From assembly GCF_028598805.1 (NCBI RefSeq), contig NZ_JAQRFI010000028.1, positions 1 to 63,073 of the forward strand: a DNA stretch of 63,073 bases. The letters run 5' to 3'. Positions 10,936 to 19,517 of this stretch are shown piece after piece. Within the stretch, counting starts at the first letter, position 1. Each line of letters starts with the position of its first letter. Position numbers and translations under genes: made by a program. This DNA is from Xenorhabdus yunnanensis. Its GTDB lineage: Bacteria; Pseudomonadota; Gammaproteobacteria; Enterobacterales; Enterobacteriaceae. The notes beneath the pieces were generated by a model. The model made no database searches. It was not told the origin of the DNA and saw only the letters and a list, made by a program, of their open reading frames with translations.

Positions 10936-11451
10936 ATGAAAATCATAAAACAGATATTGATTCAGGATCTTGAGCGGATCAATCTTAAAGAGCATCGTGA
11001 TGGTAAAGTGCATTTCAACAGCATTTTTATTCGCCACCATCCCTACCTGTGTCTGGCGATGGTTATCGCTTATGCTTTTCTTGCTATGCTCATGTGGTAC
11101 GCGCCCTATTTTGGCACGTGGTCTCTTTTTACCTTTACTTTAGTCTTTATCACTATGGCAGCCGTTCTGCTATTTGATATCAAACCAATCTATCATTTCG
11201 AAGATATTGACGTACTCGATTTACGTGTCTGTTATAACGGTGAGTGGTTTGTCAACGAGCAAGTCTCTAAAAAAGCTATCAATAAGATACTCACTCATCC
11301 TAGAATACCTGATGAAATCAAAGACGACATAAAACATATCATGCATAGAAAACAGAGTATTTGTTTTTATGATGTGTTTATGATCGCCTGCTCAGAACAG
11401 TCACCTTATGTTCAACCCATTAATATGGTTAATAAAAACGCAGGGATTTAA
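10936..11451 (+). CDS. ylaC: YlaC family inner membrane protein
   Basis: A 171-aa protein with two membrane segments at about 38-75 and a cytoplasmic C-terminal part. The segment YHFEDIDVLDLRVCYNGEWF nearly matches E. coli YlaC (YEDIDVLDFRVCYNGEWY), and the spacing and later RKxxxxFYDxF motif also match. The E. coli protein is 156 aa. No molecular function is established. It stands alone between the csp gene and the tRNA-Asn array. Confidence 0.88.
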   Translation: MKIIKQILIQDLERINLKEHRDGKVHFNSIFIRHHPYLCLAMVIAYAFLAMLMWYAPYFGTWSLFTFTLVFITMAAVLLFDIKPIYHFEDIDVLDLRVCYNGEWFVNEQVSKKAINKILTHPRIPDEIKDDIKHIMHRKQSICFYDVFMIACSEQSPYVQPINMVNKNAGI

Positions 11452-11520
11452 TAAAATAGTACAATGATAAATCAGGCAGCTCACATGATGAGCAAACAGT
11501 AAGAAAAAAGAATTTTTGCG

Positions 11521-11549
11521 TTGACACTATTCTAGTTCATCGCTAATAT
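11521..11549 (+). promoter_or_regulatory. Promoter of tRNA-Asn copy 1
   Basis: TTGACA at 11521-11526, 17-bp spacer, TAATAT at 11544-11549. A C/G-rich discriminator follows, typical of stringently controlled stable-RNA promoters. Confidence 0.9.
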
Positions 11550-11575
11550 TCGCCCGCTCTCAGGAACACCCCAAT

Positions 11576-11651
11576 TCCTCCATAGTTCAGTCGGTAGAAC
11601 GGCGGACTGTTAATCCGTATGTCGCTGGTTCGAGTCCAGCTGGAGGAGCCA
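11576..11651 (+). tRNA. tRNA-Asn (GTT), copy 1
   Basis: 76 nt with CCA encoded. Acceptor stem TCCTCCA/TGGAGGA, D-arm GTTCAGTCGGTAGAAC, anticodon GTT in CTGTTAA, T-loop GGTTCGAGTCC. Identical to the other three copies. Confidence 0.98.
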
Positions 11652-11727
11652 AATTCAAATGTCACGCTAGATAAGTCAAGCGTGATCTTAAGACTAAGAA
11701 AGATAATTTAGTCTAAACCGTACTAAG

Positions 11728-11756
11728 CGGCTTCCCAATCAGGAAGCCGTTTTTTT
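11728..11756 (+). terminator. Terminator after tRNA-Asn copy 1
   Basis: 8-bp stem CGGCTTCC/GGAAGCCG (11728-11735, 11742-11749) followed by TTTTTTT. Confidence 0.92.
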
Positions 11757-12006
11757 ATGCTTCTTGCTTTTTTATCTTTCCTTCTTGAGATCAGCATATG
11801 CTTATTTAGCTCATACTTATAAAAAATAGAGATAAAAGTGTTATTCATAAAATAAGTTGAATTTTAATAAGATAAACAACATGTCACTAAAGATTATAAG
11901 ACCAATAGATCTTCAAAAGATCAGATATTTTTTAGTCAAAAAACAACAAAAAAACGTCATCCTGATGACAACTTAACCGGTTGAGTCTATTTTTATTTTT
12001 TTTCGC

Positions 12007-12036
12007 TTTACAACGCCAAATCATTCACTGTATTAT
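12007..12036 (+). promoter_or_regulatory. Promoter of tRNA-Asn copy 2
   Basis: TTTACA at 12007-12012, 18-bp spacer, TATTAT at 12031-12036. This is a weaker match than those of the other three copies. Confidence 0.75.
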
Positions 12037-12063
12037 TCGTCCCGTTCTCAGGAACACCTCAAT

Positions 12064-12139
12064 TCCTCCATAGTTCAGTCGGTAGAACGGCGGACTGTTA
12101 ATCCGTATGTCGCTGGTTCGAGTCCAGCTGGAGGAGCCA
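12064..12139 (+). tRNA. tRNA-Asn (GTT), copy 2
   Basis: 76 nt, identical to copy 1 including encoded CCA; the upstream CAGGAACACC(C/T)CAAT block is also shared with copy 1. Confidence 0.98.
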
Positions 12140-12148
12140 AATTCTGAA

Positions 12149-12180
12149 AATCCCGATTAGCTTTGCTGGTCGGGATTTTT
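12149..12180 (+). terminator. Terminator after tRNA-Asn copy 2
   Basis: A stem of about 12 bp including a wobble pair (AATCCCGATTAGC with GCTGGTCGGGATT) ends in TTTTT. Confidence 0.88.
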
Positions 12181-12359
12181 GCTTTTGTTGTAATCTTCTT
12201 TATGCCCCGTTTCTTTTTTATTTCAATATTTCATGTGAATATCTTTTTTCCAAATCGCCTTTCTTACGTGATCATCCCATTCAAAAACACAAAAAAGATC
12301 AAAAACAACCCAACAAGTACATATTACAAGCAATCAAATAATTATTGTTATTTTCTGCT

Positions 12360-12388
12360 TTGACAAACGTAAAAAGTGCCGTTAATAT
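12360..12388 (+). promoter_or_regulatory. Promoter of tRNA-Asn copy 3
   Basis: TTGACA at 12360-12365, 17-bp spacer, TAATAT at 12383-12388. Confidence 0.9.
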
Positions 12389-12408
12389 TCACCTCGTTTT
12401 GAAGGAGT

Positions 12409-12484
12409 TCCTCCATAGTTCAGTCGGTAGAACGGCGGACTGTTAATCCGTATGTCGCTGGTTCGAGTCCAGCTGGAGGAGCCA
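12409..12484 (+). tRNA. tRNA-Asn (GTT), copy 3
   Basis: 76 nt, identical to copy 1. Confidence 0.98.
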
Positions 12485-12494
12485 AGTATTTTGA

Positions 12495-12530
12495 AGAACC
12501 TGATTAGTTTTGCTAATCAGGTTCTTTGCT
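12495..12530 (+). terminator. Terminator after tRNA-Asn copy 3
   Basis: A perfect 13-bp stem (12495-12507 with 12513-12525, loop TTTTG) followed by a T-rich stretch. Confidence 0.85.
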
Positions 12531-12756
12531 TTCTGAATTTCTGCTTTTCACTTTTCTGCTTTCTGTTTTGAATTTTTCCTCTTTTTAAGTTACCAATTTT
12601 TAAAATCTCTTTTCTTGTTTTCTCCTTCGGTTTCTTACTCCTTGTCCTTATGACCTATTTCTATTTCCCAATTTATTGTGAAACAGTCAATTTTAAGTCA
12701 AAAAAAGCAAAACGCACAAATTATCAACAATCAAACACTTATTGTTATTTTCTGCT

Positions 12757-12785
12757 TTGACAAATGTGAAAAGTACCGTTAATAT
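12757..12785 (+). promoter_or_regulatory. Promoter of tRNA-Asn copy 4
   Basis: TTGACA at 12757-12762, 17-bp spacer, TAATAT at 12780-12785. Confidence 0.9.
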
Positions 12786-12805
12786 TCGCCCCGTCTTGAA
12801 GGAGT

Positions 12806-12881
12806 TCCTCCATAGTTCAGTCGGTAGAACGGCGGACTGTTAATCCGTATGTCGCTGGTTCGAGTCCAGCTGGAGGAGCCA
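12806..12881 (+). tRNA. tRNA-Asn (GTT), copy 4
   Basis: 76 nt, identical to the other copies. No clear terminator follows before pyrC, so read-through toward pyrC is possible. Confidence 0.98.
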
Positions 12882-13048
12882 AATTCAATTCACCCTCGTG
12901 TTGTTATTTCTATATTTTCCTTTTTTGATACGATAATTTCCTCTGAATACCCTAACCCAGATAAATTTAAAATTCTAATTTTCCAAAATTCAGAGAATAT
13001 TATCATTCAATAATAGCTATTTAGCTATTTTCGCTTTATCATCTTCCT

Positions 13049-13106
13049 CCGGCTTAAGGAGTGCTGAATCAGCATCCACCATTTTTCACCTATATTCTGG
13101 AGCCGG
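13049..13106 (+). promoter_or_regulatory. Possible leader hairpin covering the pyrC ribosome-binding site
   Basis: CCGGCT (13049-13054) can pair with AGCCGG (13101-13106), which immediately follows the CTGGAG ribosome-binding site. In E. coli pyrC, pyrimidine control works through a leader hairpin that hides the Shine-Dalgarno sequence when CTP is plentiful. Whether this leader works likewise is inference. Confidence 0.35.
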
Positions 13107-13110
13107 TTCC

Positions 13111-14163
13111 ATGACCACTGAATTACACACAATTAAAATTCGCCGCCCTGATGACTGGCATGTCCATTTCCGTGATGGGGATATGCTAAAAACCATTGTA
13201 CCTCATACCAGCCGTTTTTTTAGCCGGGCCATAGTTATGCCCAACCTTGTTTCCCCAGTGACAGATATTGCCAGCGCCAAAGCCTATAAGGAACGGATAA
13301 TCGCAGCTACTCCGTCAGATCATCACTTCCAACCGCTTATGACCTGCTATCTGACAGATTCAACAGCCAGCAACCAAATTGAAACTGGCTATAAAGAAGG
13401 AATCTTCACTGCCTGCAAACTTTATCCTGCTAATGCAACAACTAATTCCAGCCATGGTGTTTCTAATGTCAAAAAGATCTACCCCTTATTGGAAACGATG
13501 GAAAAAATAGGCATGCCATTGCTGATCCATGGGGAAGTCACAGCCTCTCATATCGATATTTTTGACCGTGAAGCACGCTTTATTGAACAGGTAATGGAAC
13601 CATTACGCCAACAGTTCTCTGGATTAAAAGTTGTTTTTGAACATATTACAACCAAAGAAGCCGCAGAATACGTTCTTGAAGGCAATGATAAATTAAGTGC
13701 AACACTGACACCACAGCACTTAATGTTCAATCGCAACCATATGCTGGTTGGTGGTATTCGCCCCCACCTTTACTGCTTACCCGTACTGAAACGCAATACT
13801 CATCAAGAAGCACTCCGAGCAGCAGTTGCCAGTGGTTGTAACCGCTTTTTCTTAGGTACGGATTCGGCTCCTCATGTACTACATAGCAAAGAATCTTCTT
13901 GTGGCTGCGCAGGTGTTTTCAATGCTCCAACCGCTCTGGCAGCCTATGCCACTGTTTTTGAAGAAATGGGAGCAATGGAATATTTTGAATCTTTCTGTTC
14001 CCTAAATGGCCCCGCATTTTATGGCCTACCAATTAATGATGGCTTTATCGAACTCACACGCAAATCAACCCCAGTCGTTGAATATATCGAATGTGATGGT
14101 GAAAAGTTAATTCCATTCCTCGCTGGGGAAGATGCCAGATGGGATGTAAAGGTATGTGAGTAG
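13111..14163 (+). CDS. pyrC: Dihydroorotase PyrC
   Basis: PyrC (350 aa; 348 in E. coli) cyclises N-carbamoyl-aspartate to dihydroorotate in pyrimidine synthesis. Visible metal and active-site motifs are the HxH in [10 protein letters not shown], the carboxylated Lys in [12 protein letters not shown], histidines in LLIHGEV and FEHITT, and the Asp in [10 protein letters not shown]. Full length with no lesions. The start ATG at 13111 follows CTGGAGCCGGTTCC. As in E. coli, bssS lies downstream; dinI, which sits nearby in E. coli, is absent here. Confidence 0.98.
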   Translation: MTTELHTIKIRRPDDWHVHFRDGDMLKTIVPHTSRFFSRAIVMPNLVSPVTDIASAKAYKERIIAATPSDHHFQPLMTCYLTDSTASNQIETGYKEGIFTACKLYPANATTNSSHGVSNVKKIYPLLETMEKIGMPLLIHGEVTASHIDIFDREARFIEQVMEPLRQQFSGLKVVFEHITTKEAAEYVLEGNDKLSATLTPQHLMFNRNHMLVGGIRPHLYCLPVLKRNTHQEALRAAVASGCNRFFLGTDSAPHVLHSKESSCGCAGVFNAPTALAAYATVFEEMGAMEYFESFCSLNGPAFYGLPINDGFIELTRKSTPVVEYIECDGEKLIPFLAGEDARWDVKVCE

Positions 14164-14415
14164 CATTATCTCTAAGCTTTATTACTACCACTCACTCGTG
14201 CGGAAATTGTTCTTGATTTCCGCAAAATTACGACCTTATAAATTACGGGAATGACTTACAATGATTCCTATCAGCTATAATGCAAAAAATCCCGTTCTTT
14301 TCACTTATTAGCTTGCCAAAAAGGTTTATACTGCGAGGGACTCATCTTAGATGAGTTCTGTTGCTCTTAGTCAATTATATCAATAATGATTCTGTAGTCT
14401 GATTAGGAGGTTATT

Positions 14416-14667
14416 ATGGAAAACAATGAAATAATTCAGACTCATCCTGTTGTAGGCTGGGACATCAGCACTGTCAATGCCTATGATGCCATAATGATAC
14501 GTCTTCATTACTCATCCACCCAAGATCAAAATACAGAAAATATCAATGTTGACAAAACGTTATGGTTAACAACAGGCGTAGCGAAGCAACTTATCCTCAT
14601 TTTGCAGGCCGAGATTGAGAAAATAGAAACCTCAGTATACTGTCAGCTCGATTATATTAAACATTAA
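14416..14667 (+). CDS. bssS: Biofilm regulator BssS
   Basis: An 83-aa protein nearly collinear with E. coli BssS (YceP, 84 aa): QTHPVVGWDISTVNAYDAIM and TLWLTTGVAKQLILILQAEI are conserved. In E. coli BssS affects biofilm formation through indole and signalling pathways; the biochemical role is unknown. The ribosome-binding site is strong (AGGAGG, 7 nt before ATG). It has its own 250-bp upstream region, so it is probably a single-gene unit. Confidence 0.93.
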   Translation: MENNEIIQTHPVVGWDISTVNAYDAIMIRLHYSSTQDQNTENINVDKTLWLTTGVAKQLILILQAEIEKIETSVYCQLDYIKH

Positions 14668-14677
14668 CAATAGAAAT

Positions 14678-14709
14678 CCCCAGTCACATAGCTAATTATG
14701 TAACTGGGG
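14678..14709. terminator. Bidirectional hairpin between bssS and trhO
   Basis: A 13-bp stem with one mismatch (14678-14690 with 14697-14709) lies between two convergent genes. T-tracts are weak on both sides. Confidence 0.6.
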
Positions 14710-14755
14710 TAAGTAAATGCAGGCAAAAAAGCTACAACTTACAAGATAAGAGTGG

Positions 14756-15814
14756 TTACTTAATAGATTGCAGTGAGGTAATATTCAAACCATCATTTAA
14801 CCGATAACGGGATTTATTGAAAATCTTAGCCCCATTCTCTCTTCCTGCTCGACGAGCACGCTGTTCGTCTTCTGGTAATTTCATCTCTTCACAACAAGAA
14901 TCGCTGCAACAACCTTCGAAATGTTCTGCACAAGATAGACACTGGATAAACAATAAATGGCAACCATCGTTTTTACAGTTGGTGTGGCTATCACATGCCG
15001 CTCCACATTGGTGACAGTGCGCAATGATTTCTTCAGAAATACGTTCACCCATACGCTCATCAAAGACAAAATTCTTGCCAATAAACCGAACTGGCAATCC
15101 TTGTTCTTTCGCTTTACGAGCATATTCAATAATGCCGCCCTCTACGTGGTAGACTTTGTTAAAACCGTTATGCAGCATATAAGCACTTGCTTTTTCACAA
15201 CGAATTCCGCCAGTACAGTACATAACTATATTTTTATCTTTATTGTCCTTCAGCATTTCTACAGCCATTGGCAACTGTTCACGAAATGTATCTGATGGAA
15301 CTTCAATCGCGTTTTCGAAATGCCCGACTTCATATTCGTAGTGGTTACGCATATCGACAAAAACAGTTTCAGGATCACCCAACATTTGGTTAACCTGTTC
15401 CGCTTTAAGGTACTCGCCTGTTTTAGATGGATTAAACGTTTCATCTTCAATGCCATCAGCAACAATGCGTTCACGCACTTTCAGACGCAATACCCAGAAT
15501 GATTTACCGTCATCTTCCAGCGCAATATTAAGGCGCAAATTACATAATGCTGGATCAGTCTCCTCCAATAATGTTTTCAACGCATCAACATTTTTGGAAG
15601 GTACACTAATCTGTGCATTGATACCTTCTTTGGCGATATAAACCCGCCCAAAGACAGATAACTCGGTAAACTTTTGATACAGACTGTCGCGAAAAGCCTG
15701 TGGTTCGGAAATAGTAAAATATTTATAAAAAGAGATAGTCGTGCGCGGCTCAGTTTCAGCCAACATGCGCTCTTTCAACTCTTTATTAGAAATACGGTTA
15801 TGTAACACTGGCAT
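14756..15814 (-). CDS. trhO: tRNA uridine 5-hydroxylase TrhO (rhodanese family)
   Basis: TrhO (YceA; 352 aa) performs oxygen-dependent formation of 5-hydroxyuridine at wobble U34 of tRNA. The N-terminal part ([10 protein letters not shown]) is followed by a rhodanese domain with catalytic Cys in [14 protein letters not shown]. Then come a conserved block ([15 protein letters not shown]) and a C-terminal cysteine-rich section ([27 protein letters not shown]) that probably binds metal. I chose ATG 15814 because it aligns with the E. coli start; the frame stays open to 15886 but that extension is not conserved. The best Shine-Dalgarno candidate, AAGGA, is rather far (about 12 nt). Confidence 0.95.
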   Translation of the reverse strand: MPVLHNRISNKELKERMLAETEPRTTISFYKYFTISEPQAFRDSLYQKFTELSVFGRVYIAKEGINAQISVPSKNVDALKTLLEETDPALCNLRLNIALEDDGKSFWVLRLKVRERIVADGIEDETFNPSKTGEYLKAEQVNQMLGDPETVFVDMRNHYEYEVGHFENAIEVPSDTFREQLPMAVEMLKDNKDKNIVMYCTGGIRCEKASAYMLHNGFNKVYHVEGGIIEYARKAKEQGLPVRFIGKNFVFDERMGERISEEIIAHCHQCGAACDSHTNCKNDGCHLLFIQCLSCAEHFEGCCSDSCCEEMKLPEDEQRARRAGRENGAKIFNKSRYRLNDGLNITSLQSIK

Positions 15815-15915
15815 GGTGTTCAAAATATCCTTGTATTCTATTGATATATATAAATTTATGTCTGTCTGTGCCCACAGAGTGTCCACACTAGACCATTATC
15901 GACAATTTTTAACTA

Positions 15916-15948
15916 AAAACCCCTCGTACACACTTGGGGTTTTTATTT
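15916..15948. terminator. Terminator-like hairpin upstream of trhO
   Basis: AAAACCCC (15916-15923) pairs with GGGGTTTT (15936-15943), with T-rich DNA on both sides. No obvious gene ends here, so it may be left over from a lost gene. Confidence 0.5.
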
Positions 15949-16213
15949 TCTACAATATTACTTTTTTCTGTGACCTAGATCTATCAGTCCCTACTCTGAA
16001 TCGACTTAAGACCCCAAACTAACTTGTTTATCACCGTAATGGCTGAACGGAAATGCTTCCTGATTTTCGAGGGGCTTTCTCAAAAACTATCAAATAAATT
16101 TCACATCTATGCGGTATCATCCTTAACCAAAGATTCTCATTTGTAATATTTATTCAATAAATTAATTTGATTGAAATGGATAACCAAACGAAATTGGATA
16201 GGGATTGATTTCT

Positions 16214-16912
16214 ATGAAGCTAATAAATTGTAAAAAGTGTAAGGGAGAAATTGCACGGAACGAACAAGCATGCCCACACTGCGGGGAGAAAAGATCGAGC
16301 ATATTAAAGTCGGAAACTGCAATAGGAGTAGCTATTTTCGTCCTGTCTTGCATCGTTACCTACTATTTTGTCAGCGATACTAACTTTTCCAGCTTTGCCA
16401 GCAGCGATGACAAGCAAACCGCTTCCACAGGTGAAAACCATTTTCCTTACAAGAAAATGCATGAGCTTGTTACTGGTTCTTTCTACAACTGCTTAAGTCA
16501 AAAATATTATACAAAACCGGGTAAGCTAAAACTTGATGAAATTCTTGAGTGTGACAATGATTTCAGAAAAGATTCAAATACGCCTCATGACTTAATCAAT
16601 CTGGATAACTTTGTTTCAAATTTTAGTCGCGAGGATAACTCTTACAGACCGTTAGAAAAAGCAATTAAAAGTAATATGTTTGATGTTTCAAGTTATCAAC
16701 ATGTTGAAACAAACTACCGATTAGTCCTCAATCAACAACAGCCTTACGCCATAGTACAAACAGTATTCAAAGGTAAAAGCATATTCGAAAGGATATTAGA
16801 AGATTCTCGTGCGGCGAAGGTAGATATAAAAACAGGAGAAATTATAGCGCTAATACCGTACGTGACAGTATCAGATACGGGGCAGATTATAATGGAAATG
16901 GTGCCTGAATAA
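16214..16912 (+). CDS. Zinc-ribbon membrane protein of unknown function
   Basis: A 232-aa protein. An N-terminal zinc ribbon (CKKCKGEIARNEQACPHCGE, two CxxC pairs) is followed by one membrane segment at about 38-55 (AIGVAIFVLSCIVTYYFV). A polar, probably periplasmic region follows that I do not recognise. The start is taken as ATG 16214 with AGGGA 9 nt upstream; a TTG three codons earlier is possible. A good terminator follows. Zinc-ribbon plus single-helix proteins are often envelope-stress or phage-related accessory genes, but nothing here assigns a role. Confidence 0.75.
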   Translation: MKLINCKKCKGEIARNEQACPHCGEKRSSILKSETAIGVAIFVLSCIVTYYFVSDTNFSSFASSDDKQTASTGENHFPYKKMHELVTGSFYNCLSQKYYTKPGKLKLDEILECDNDFRKDSNTPHDLINLDNFVSNFSREDNSYRPLEKAIKSNMFDVSSYQHVETNYRLVLNQQQPYAIVQTVFKGKSIFERILEDSRAAKVDIKTGEIIALIPYVTVSDTGQIIMEMVPE

Positions 16913-16941
16913 TAAGTTACCTGTACAATAAACACAGAATA

Positions 16942-16966
16942 AGCCCCGATTTGGGGCTGTTTTTTA
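16942..16966 (+). terminator. Terminator after the zinc-ribbon gene
   Basis: AGCCCC/GGGGCT stem with loop GATTT, followed by GTTTTTT. Confidence 0.9.
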
Positions 16967-16985
16967 TTCAGAATCCAAAACCAAT

Positions 16986-17213
16986 CTACTCATCACCGTA
17001 ATGACTGACCGGAAGTGCCAGTTTCGGGACTTTAAAATCAGTCGGTAACTGCTGGGAAGTGGGGAGTGTCAAGTAATGCTCAATGGTGGTGATAGTGGTA
17101 AACGTGCAGCCGCACAGAATATTTTGACACTGGTGATAACTGCGCCGTGTCTCTTCACTCATCATTCGCTGGTTCGAGTTTTTGCCACAGCGCCGCATTG
17201 GGGGACAGGTAAC
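16986..17213 (-). pseudogene. ogr: Remnant of a P2-type Ogr/Delta late transcription activator
   Basis: The minus strand encodes CPQCGAVAKTRTS and then, after one-base shifts, MMSEETRRSYHQCQNILCGC and TFTTITTIEHYL. This is the zinc-binding CxxC...CxxxxC pattern of P2 Ogr (about 72 aa). Two frameshifts are visible, one in a C-run near 17200 and one near 17165, so it is broken. Order D then ogr on the same strand is that of phage P2. Confidence 0.85.
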
Positions 17214-17540
17214 AACCGGCCATTTTTGATGGTGGCAATGGCATCGAGCAACGCCGCCATACGGGACAGGAAGCTGATGTCGCTTTCATTGGTCTGGTCT
17301 GCGTGGTCAAATATTCATCAGTTGGTGGCTCACAGCGGGTTGCAGGTTATAGCGCCCGGCGATGGCACTCACCACATCGCCGACAGTGACATCGTGCCAA
17401 TTGTATTCCCGCTTGATATTTAACTCTTCCCTGAAGTCTGCACTACGGGCGCGTAGACAACTCCCACCCTGTGTCGCGGAACGGTGACAGGCGGCATTGC
17501 GTGATTCTCGCAGCCGGTCGTCGCAACATATCCCCATCAC
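17214..17540 (-). pseudogene. Fragment of P2-type tail protein / late control gene D
   Basis: A minus-strand piece with SADFREELNIKREYNWHDVT, VGDVVSAIAGRYNLQPAVSH and, after a frame change, DQTNESDISFLSRMAALLDA and IATIKNGRLL. These match the central part of P2 gene D (about 380 aa). Both ends are missing. It is directly followed by the ogr remnant. Confidence 0.85.
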
Positions 17541-17574
17541 AAACCGAAGAGGTAAAATTTTATGTCATTTCATC

Positions 17575-17640
17575 GTAAGGCTCCGATCATCTCACCTTGC
17601 TTTGTCAGATAACGGCAAGGTGAGATGATCGGAGCCTTAC
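17575..17640. repeat. Perfect 26-bp inverted repeat at a prophage rearrangement joint
   Basis: 17575-17600 is the exact reverse complement of 17615-17640, with a 14-nt spacer. The right arm is in frame with the terminase fragment (RSLTVKADERAFDYN), so the left arm appears to be an inverted copy created at the breakpoint between leftward D/ogr and rightward terminase pieces. Confidence 0.9.
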
Positions 17641-17915
17641 TGTCAAAGCGGACGAACGGGCCTTTGATTATAACTGGCTGATTAGCTGCAGGGTTGATAG
17701 TTATAACGATAATGTCTGGCCGGACTGAAAACCCTATGCCCCGCGACCACTGGGACACAAAGGTGTATATATCGGAGCAGATCCCATCGGTACGGGCGGT
17801 AAATTGCGGATCATTGAATCCCTGCAATTTTGTGGCATAGCTTTTGAGAAATAGGCCAATGAAATCCGCAAGTTGACTGAACGCTACCACGTGCTGGGCA
17901 TCACCATTGATGGCA
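17621..17915 (+). pseudogene. Fragment of P2-type terminase large subunit
   Basis: The plus strand encodes VKADERAFDYNWLISCRVDS, YNDNVWPD, then after TGA (Trp codon expected) PYAPRPLGHKGVYIGADP, TGGKLRIIESLQFCG, and after TAG ANEIRKLTERYHVLGITIDGTG. This is the C-terminal nuclease-side portion of a gpP-like terminase. Two premature stops and a fusion to a portal fragment at about 17915 make it non-functional. Confidence 0.8.
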
Positions 17916-18266
17916 CCGGCGGCGCGGGCGCATTTAAGAACCTGTTTGTCTATTCGGCCAACGGGAAGAAAGACGGCCTGCAAATCCTGCCTTTCAGTCA
18001 GATCAGTGCCAAAGATGAATTTATCAACGTTAAGGAAGCGACCCGCGATGATTTGTTGGCCGGGCACCGTGTCCCGCCGCAACTGATGGGTTTCTTACCG
18101 ACGGGCAGTGGCAACTTCGAGGACGTTGAGAAAGCGGCAAAAATGTTTGCCATCAATGAACTGAAATCCCATCATGGAGAGCCTGAAATCGTTTAACAAC
18201 TGGGCAGGACAAGAAGTTGTGCGCTTTGCACCTTATGCACCTTATGCCCTGCTCGGCAAACAATAA
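17916..18266 (+). pseudogene. Fragment of P2-type portal protein (gpQ/PBSX family)
   Basis: FKNLFVYSANGKKDGLQILP, SAKDEFINVKEATRDD and LAGHRVPPQLMGFLP are typical of the portal C-terminal half. After a frame change near 18165 the normal tail follows (SLKSFNNWAGQEVVRFAPYA), ending at TAA 18264-18266. The N-terminal two thirds are missing. It is fused in frame to the terminase fragment, so the two capsid-packaging genes were joined by deletion or recombination. Confidence 0.85.
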
Positions 18267-18288
18267 CCTCCAATTCCATCATGCCTAC

Positions 18289-18337
18289 GCACACCGCGCG
18301 ATTGAATGAGGGTAATCGGCGCGGTGTGCGTTTTTTT
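18289..18337 (+). terminator. Strong terminator after the portal fragment
   Basis: An 11-bp GC-rich stem (18289-18299 with 18319-18329) followed by GTTTTTTTA. Confidence 0.9.
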
Positions 18338-18339
18338 AT

Positions 18340-19053
18340 TTGCTAGCCTTTCCCTGACTGATGAATTCAACGCGCTGGGGCGTCTCACTGGCGCGGTGTG
18401 ATGGCGCTTTTTCCGATTATTACGATTTCCCAAAAAATGTGTTTACCAGCACGCTTGCCCCCGCCTCGCCCGCGCACTAAAAGAGGGTGTTTTTGTGCAG
18501 TTGTACATCAGCGGAGAAAGCTTGCCTGTACTGGTTTTATGCGGGGTTCGAATGTCAAGAAAAACTGTGCAGTTTTGTGAGGAATTGTGAGGTAATTTGA
18601 TATATTTATAAATATATTATTTGTGAGTGTCGAAAAACAAAAGAAGGCTATGATAAGCTAAGAAAAAACAGCTTGATAATACCACTGTTCTGAGAAGCCA
18701 AAAGCACACTTAAATGAGCGGCATTACAACTTTAGCCTTACTTATTCTTCACCACAGAAAACCCAATAATATATAATAAAAAATAACCATTTAATACATG
18801 ATAAAAAAATCCTCTCAAAAAAAGAAAGAAAAATTACAATCCTGTATTATACTAATTCTATAATAATAGATATGGCTCACATCTCTATCGATTTAATCTT
18901 TGATAAAGTCAATTGTGATAGATCACAATATAAGAGAACACTAAAATAAATAGTTTAAGATTAAAATTAGAAACGATTTTAGCCAAGAACACTTATAACC
19001 AATAACGCTAATTATTATTAAATATTTATTTAATAATAATTAAAAATACAGTT
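18340..19053. other. Intergenic, prophage edge
   Basis: The first about 240 bp are GC-richer and look like further phage DNA but give no readable protein. From about 18.6 kb the DNA is strongly AT-rich and I see no gene. Confidence 0.5.
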
Positions 19054-19077
19054 ATGAATAATATAGGAGAAATTATT

Positions 19078-19470
19078 ATGTCTGATATAAGAAAAGGAAG
19101 GGTTTTCCTCTCCACTCATTGGGATGACGATCTTCAGACAGTGAGAGTACGTCACCGCAGAGGTAATGACCGTGAAAAAGAAGAACATAAAATTTTAACT
19201 AATATTAGCAAAATCACAAAACATCTATATGTCATGGATATTACTTATGATGTAAGTTTATTTTTTCCTGATCGGGATTATTGGTGGATACTGCTTGTTA
19301 CAAATGATTGGCGTGTATATACAATAAAAAATAATTTCTATTGTAACATCACATCATCAGATAATGGAGATGTTCTTTTAGACGTTGTCAATGGATTATT
19401 AGGTATGAAGATGTATGTGTCTTTTTCAGATTCCAATAATTGCCGTCAAAGCATTTATGAAATTGATTAA
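19078..19470 (+). CDS. Hypothetical protein
   Basis: A 130-aa soluble protein, rich in beta-prone and aromatic residues (YWWILLVTNDWRVYTI), no signal peptide and no membrane segment. I do not recognise the family. The start ATG 19078 has AGGAG 8 nt upstream; an in-frame ATG at 19054 is possible but lacks a ribosome-binding site. It has an unusually AT-rich upstream region and sits beside a prophage scar, which suggests acquired DNA. Confidence 0.7.
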   Translation: MSDIRKGRVFLSTHWDDDLQTVRVRHRRGNDREKEEHKILTNISKITKHLYVMDITYDVSLFFPDRDYWWILLVTNDWRVYTIKNNFYCNITSSDNGDVLLDVVNGLLGMKMYVSFSDSNNCRQSIYEID

Positions 19471-19517
19471 GAAACTTTTCAGTAATAGTATTTTTCATCT
19501 TCACTGTTCCCATATAA

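Larger units (their letters stand above)
12331..12484 (+). repeat. 154-bp direct repeat, first unit (promoter plus tRNA-Asn copy 3)
   Basis: This unit and 12728-12881 have the same length and start with CAATCAAA. They differ at only a handful of positions in the promoter part and are identical in the tRNA, which points to a recent tandem duplication. Confidence 0.9.
12728..12881 (+). repeat. 154-bp direct repeat, second unit (promoter plus tRNA-Asn copy 4)
   Basis: Partner of 12331-12484; see that entry for the comparison. Confidence 0.9.

Noticed and set aside
11521..12881. CRISPR-like array (regularly repeated 76-bp blocks)
   Set aside because: The repeats are complete, foldable tRNA-Asn genes with promoters, and the spacing is irregular (about 488, 345 and 397 bp).
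17570..18082. A 170-codon minus-strand open frame opposite the terminase and portal fragments
   Set aside because: It is antisense to clear terminase and portal sequence, crosses the 26-bp inverted repeat and shows no family features of its own.
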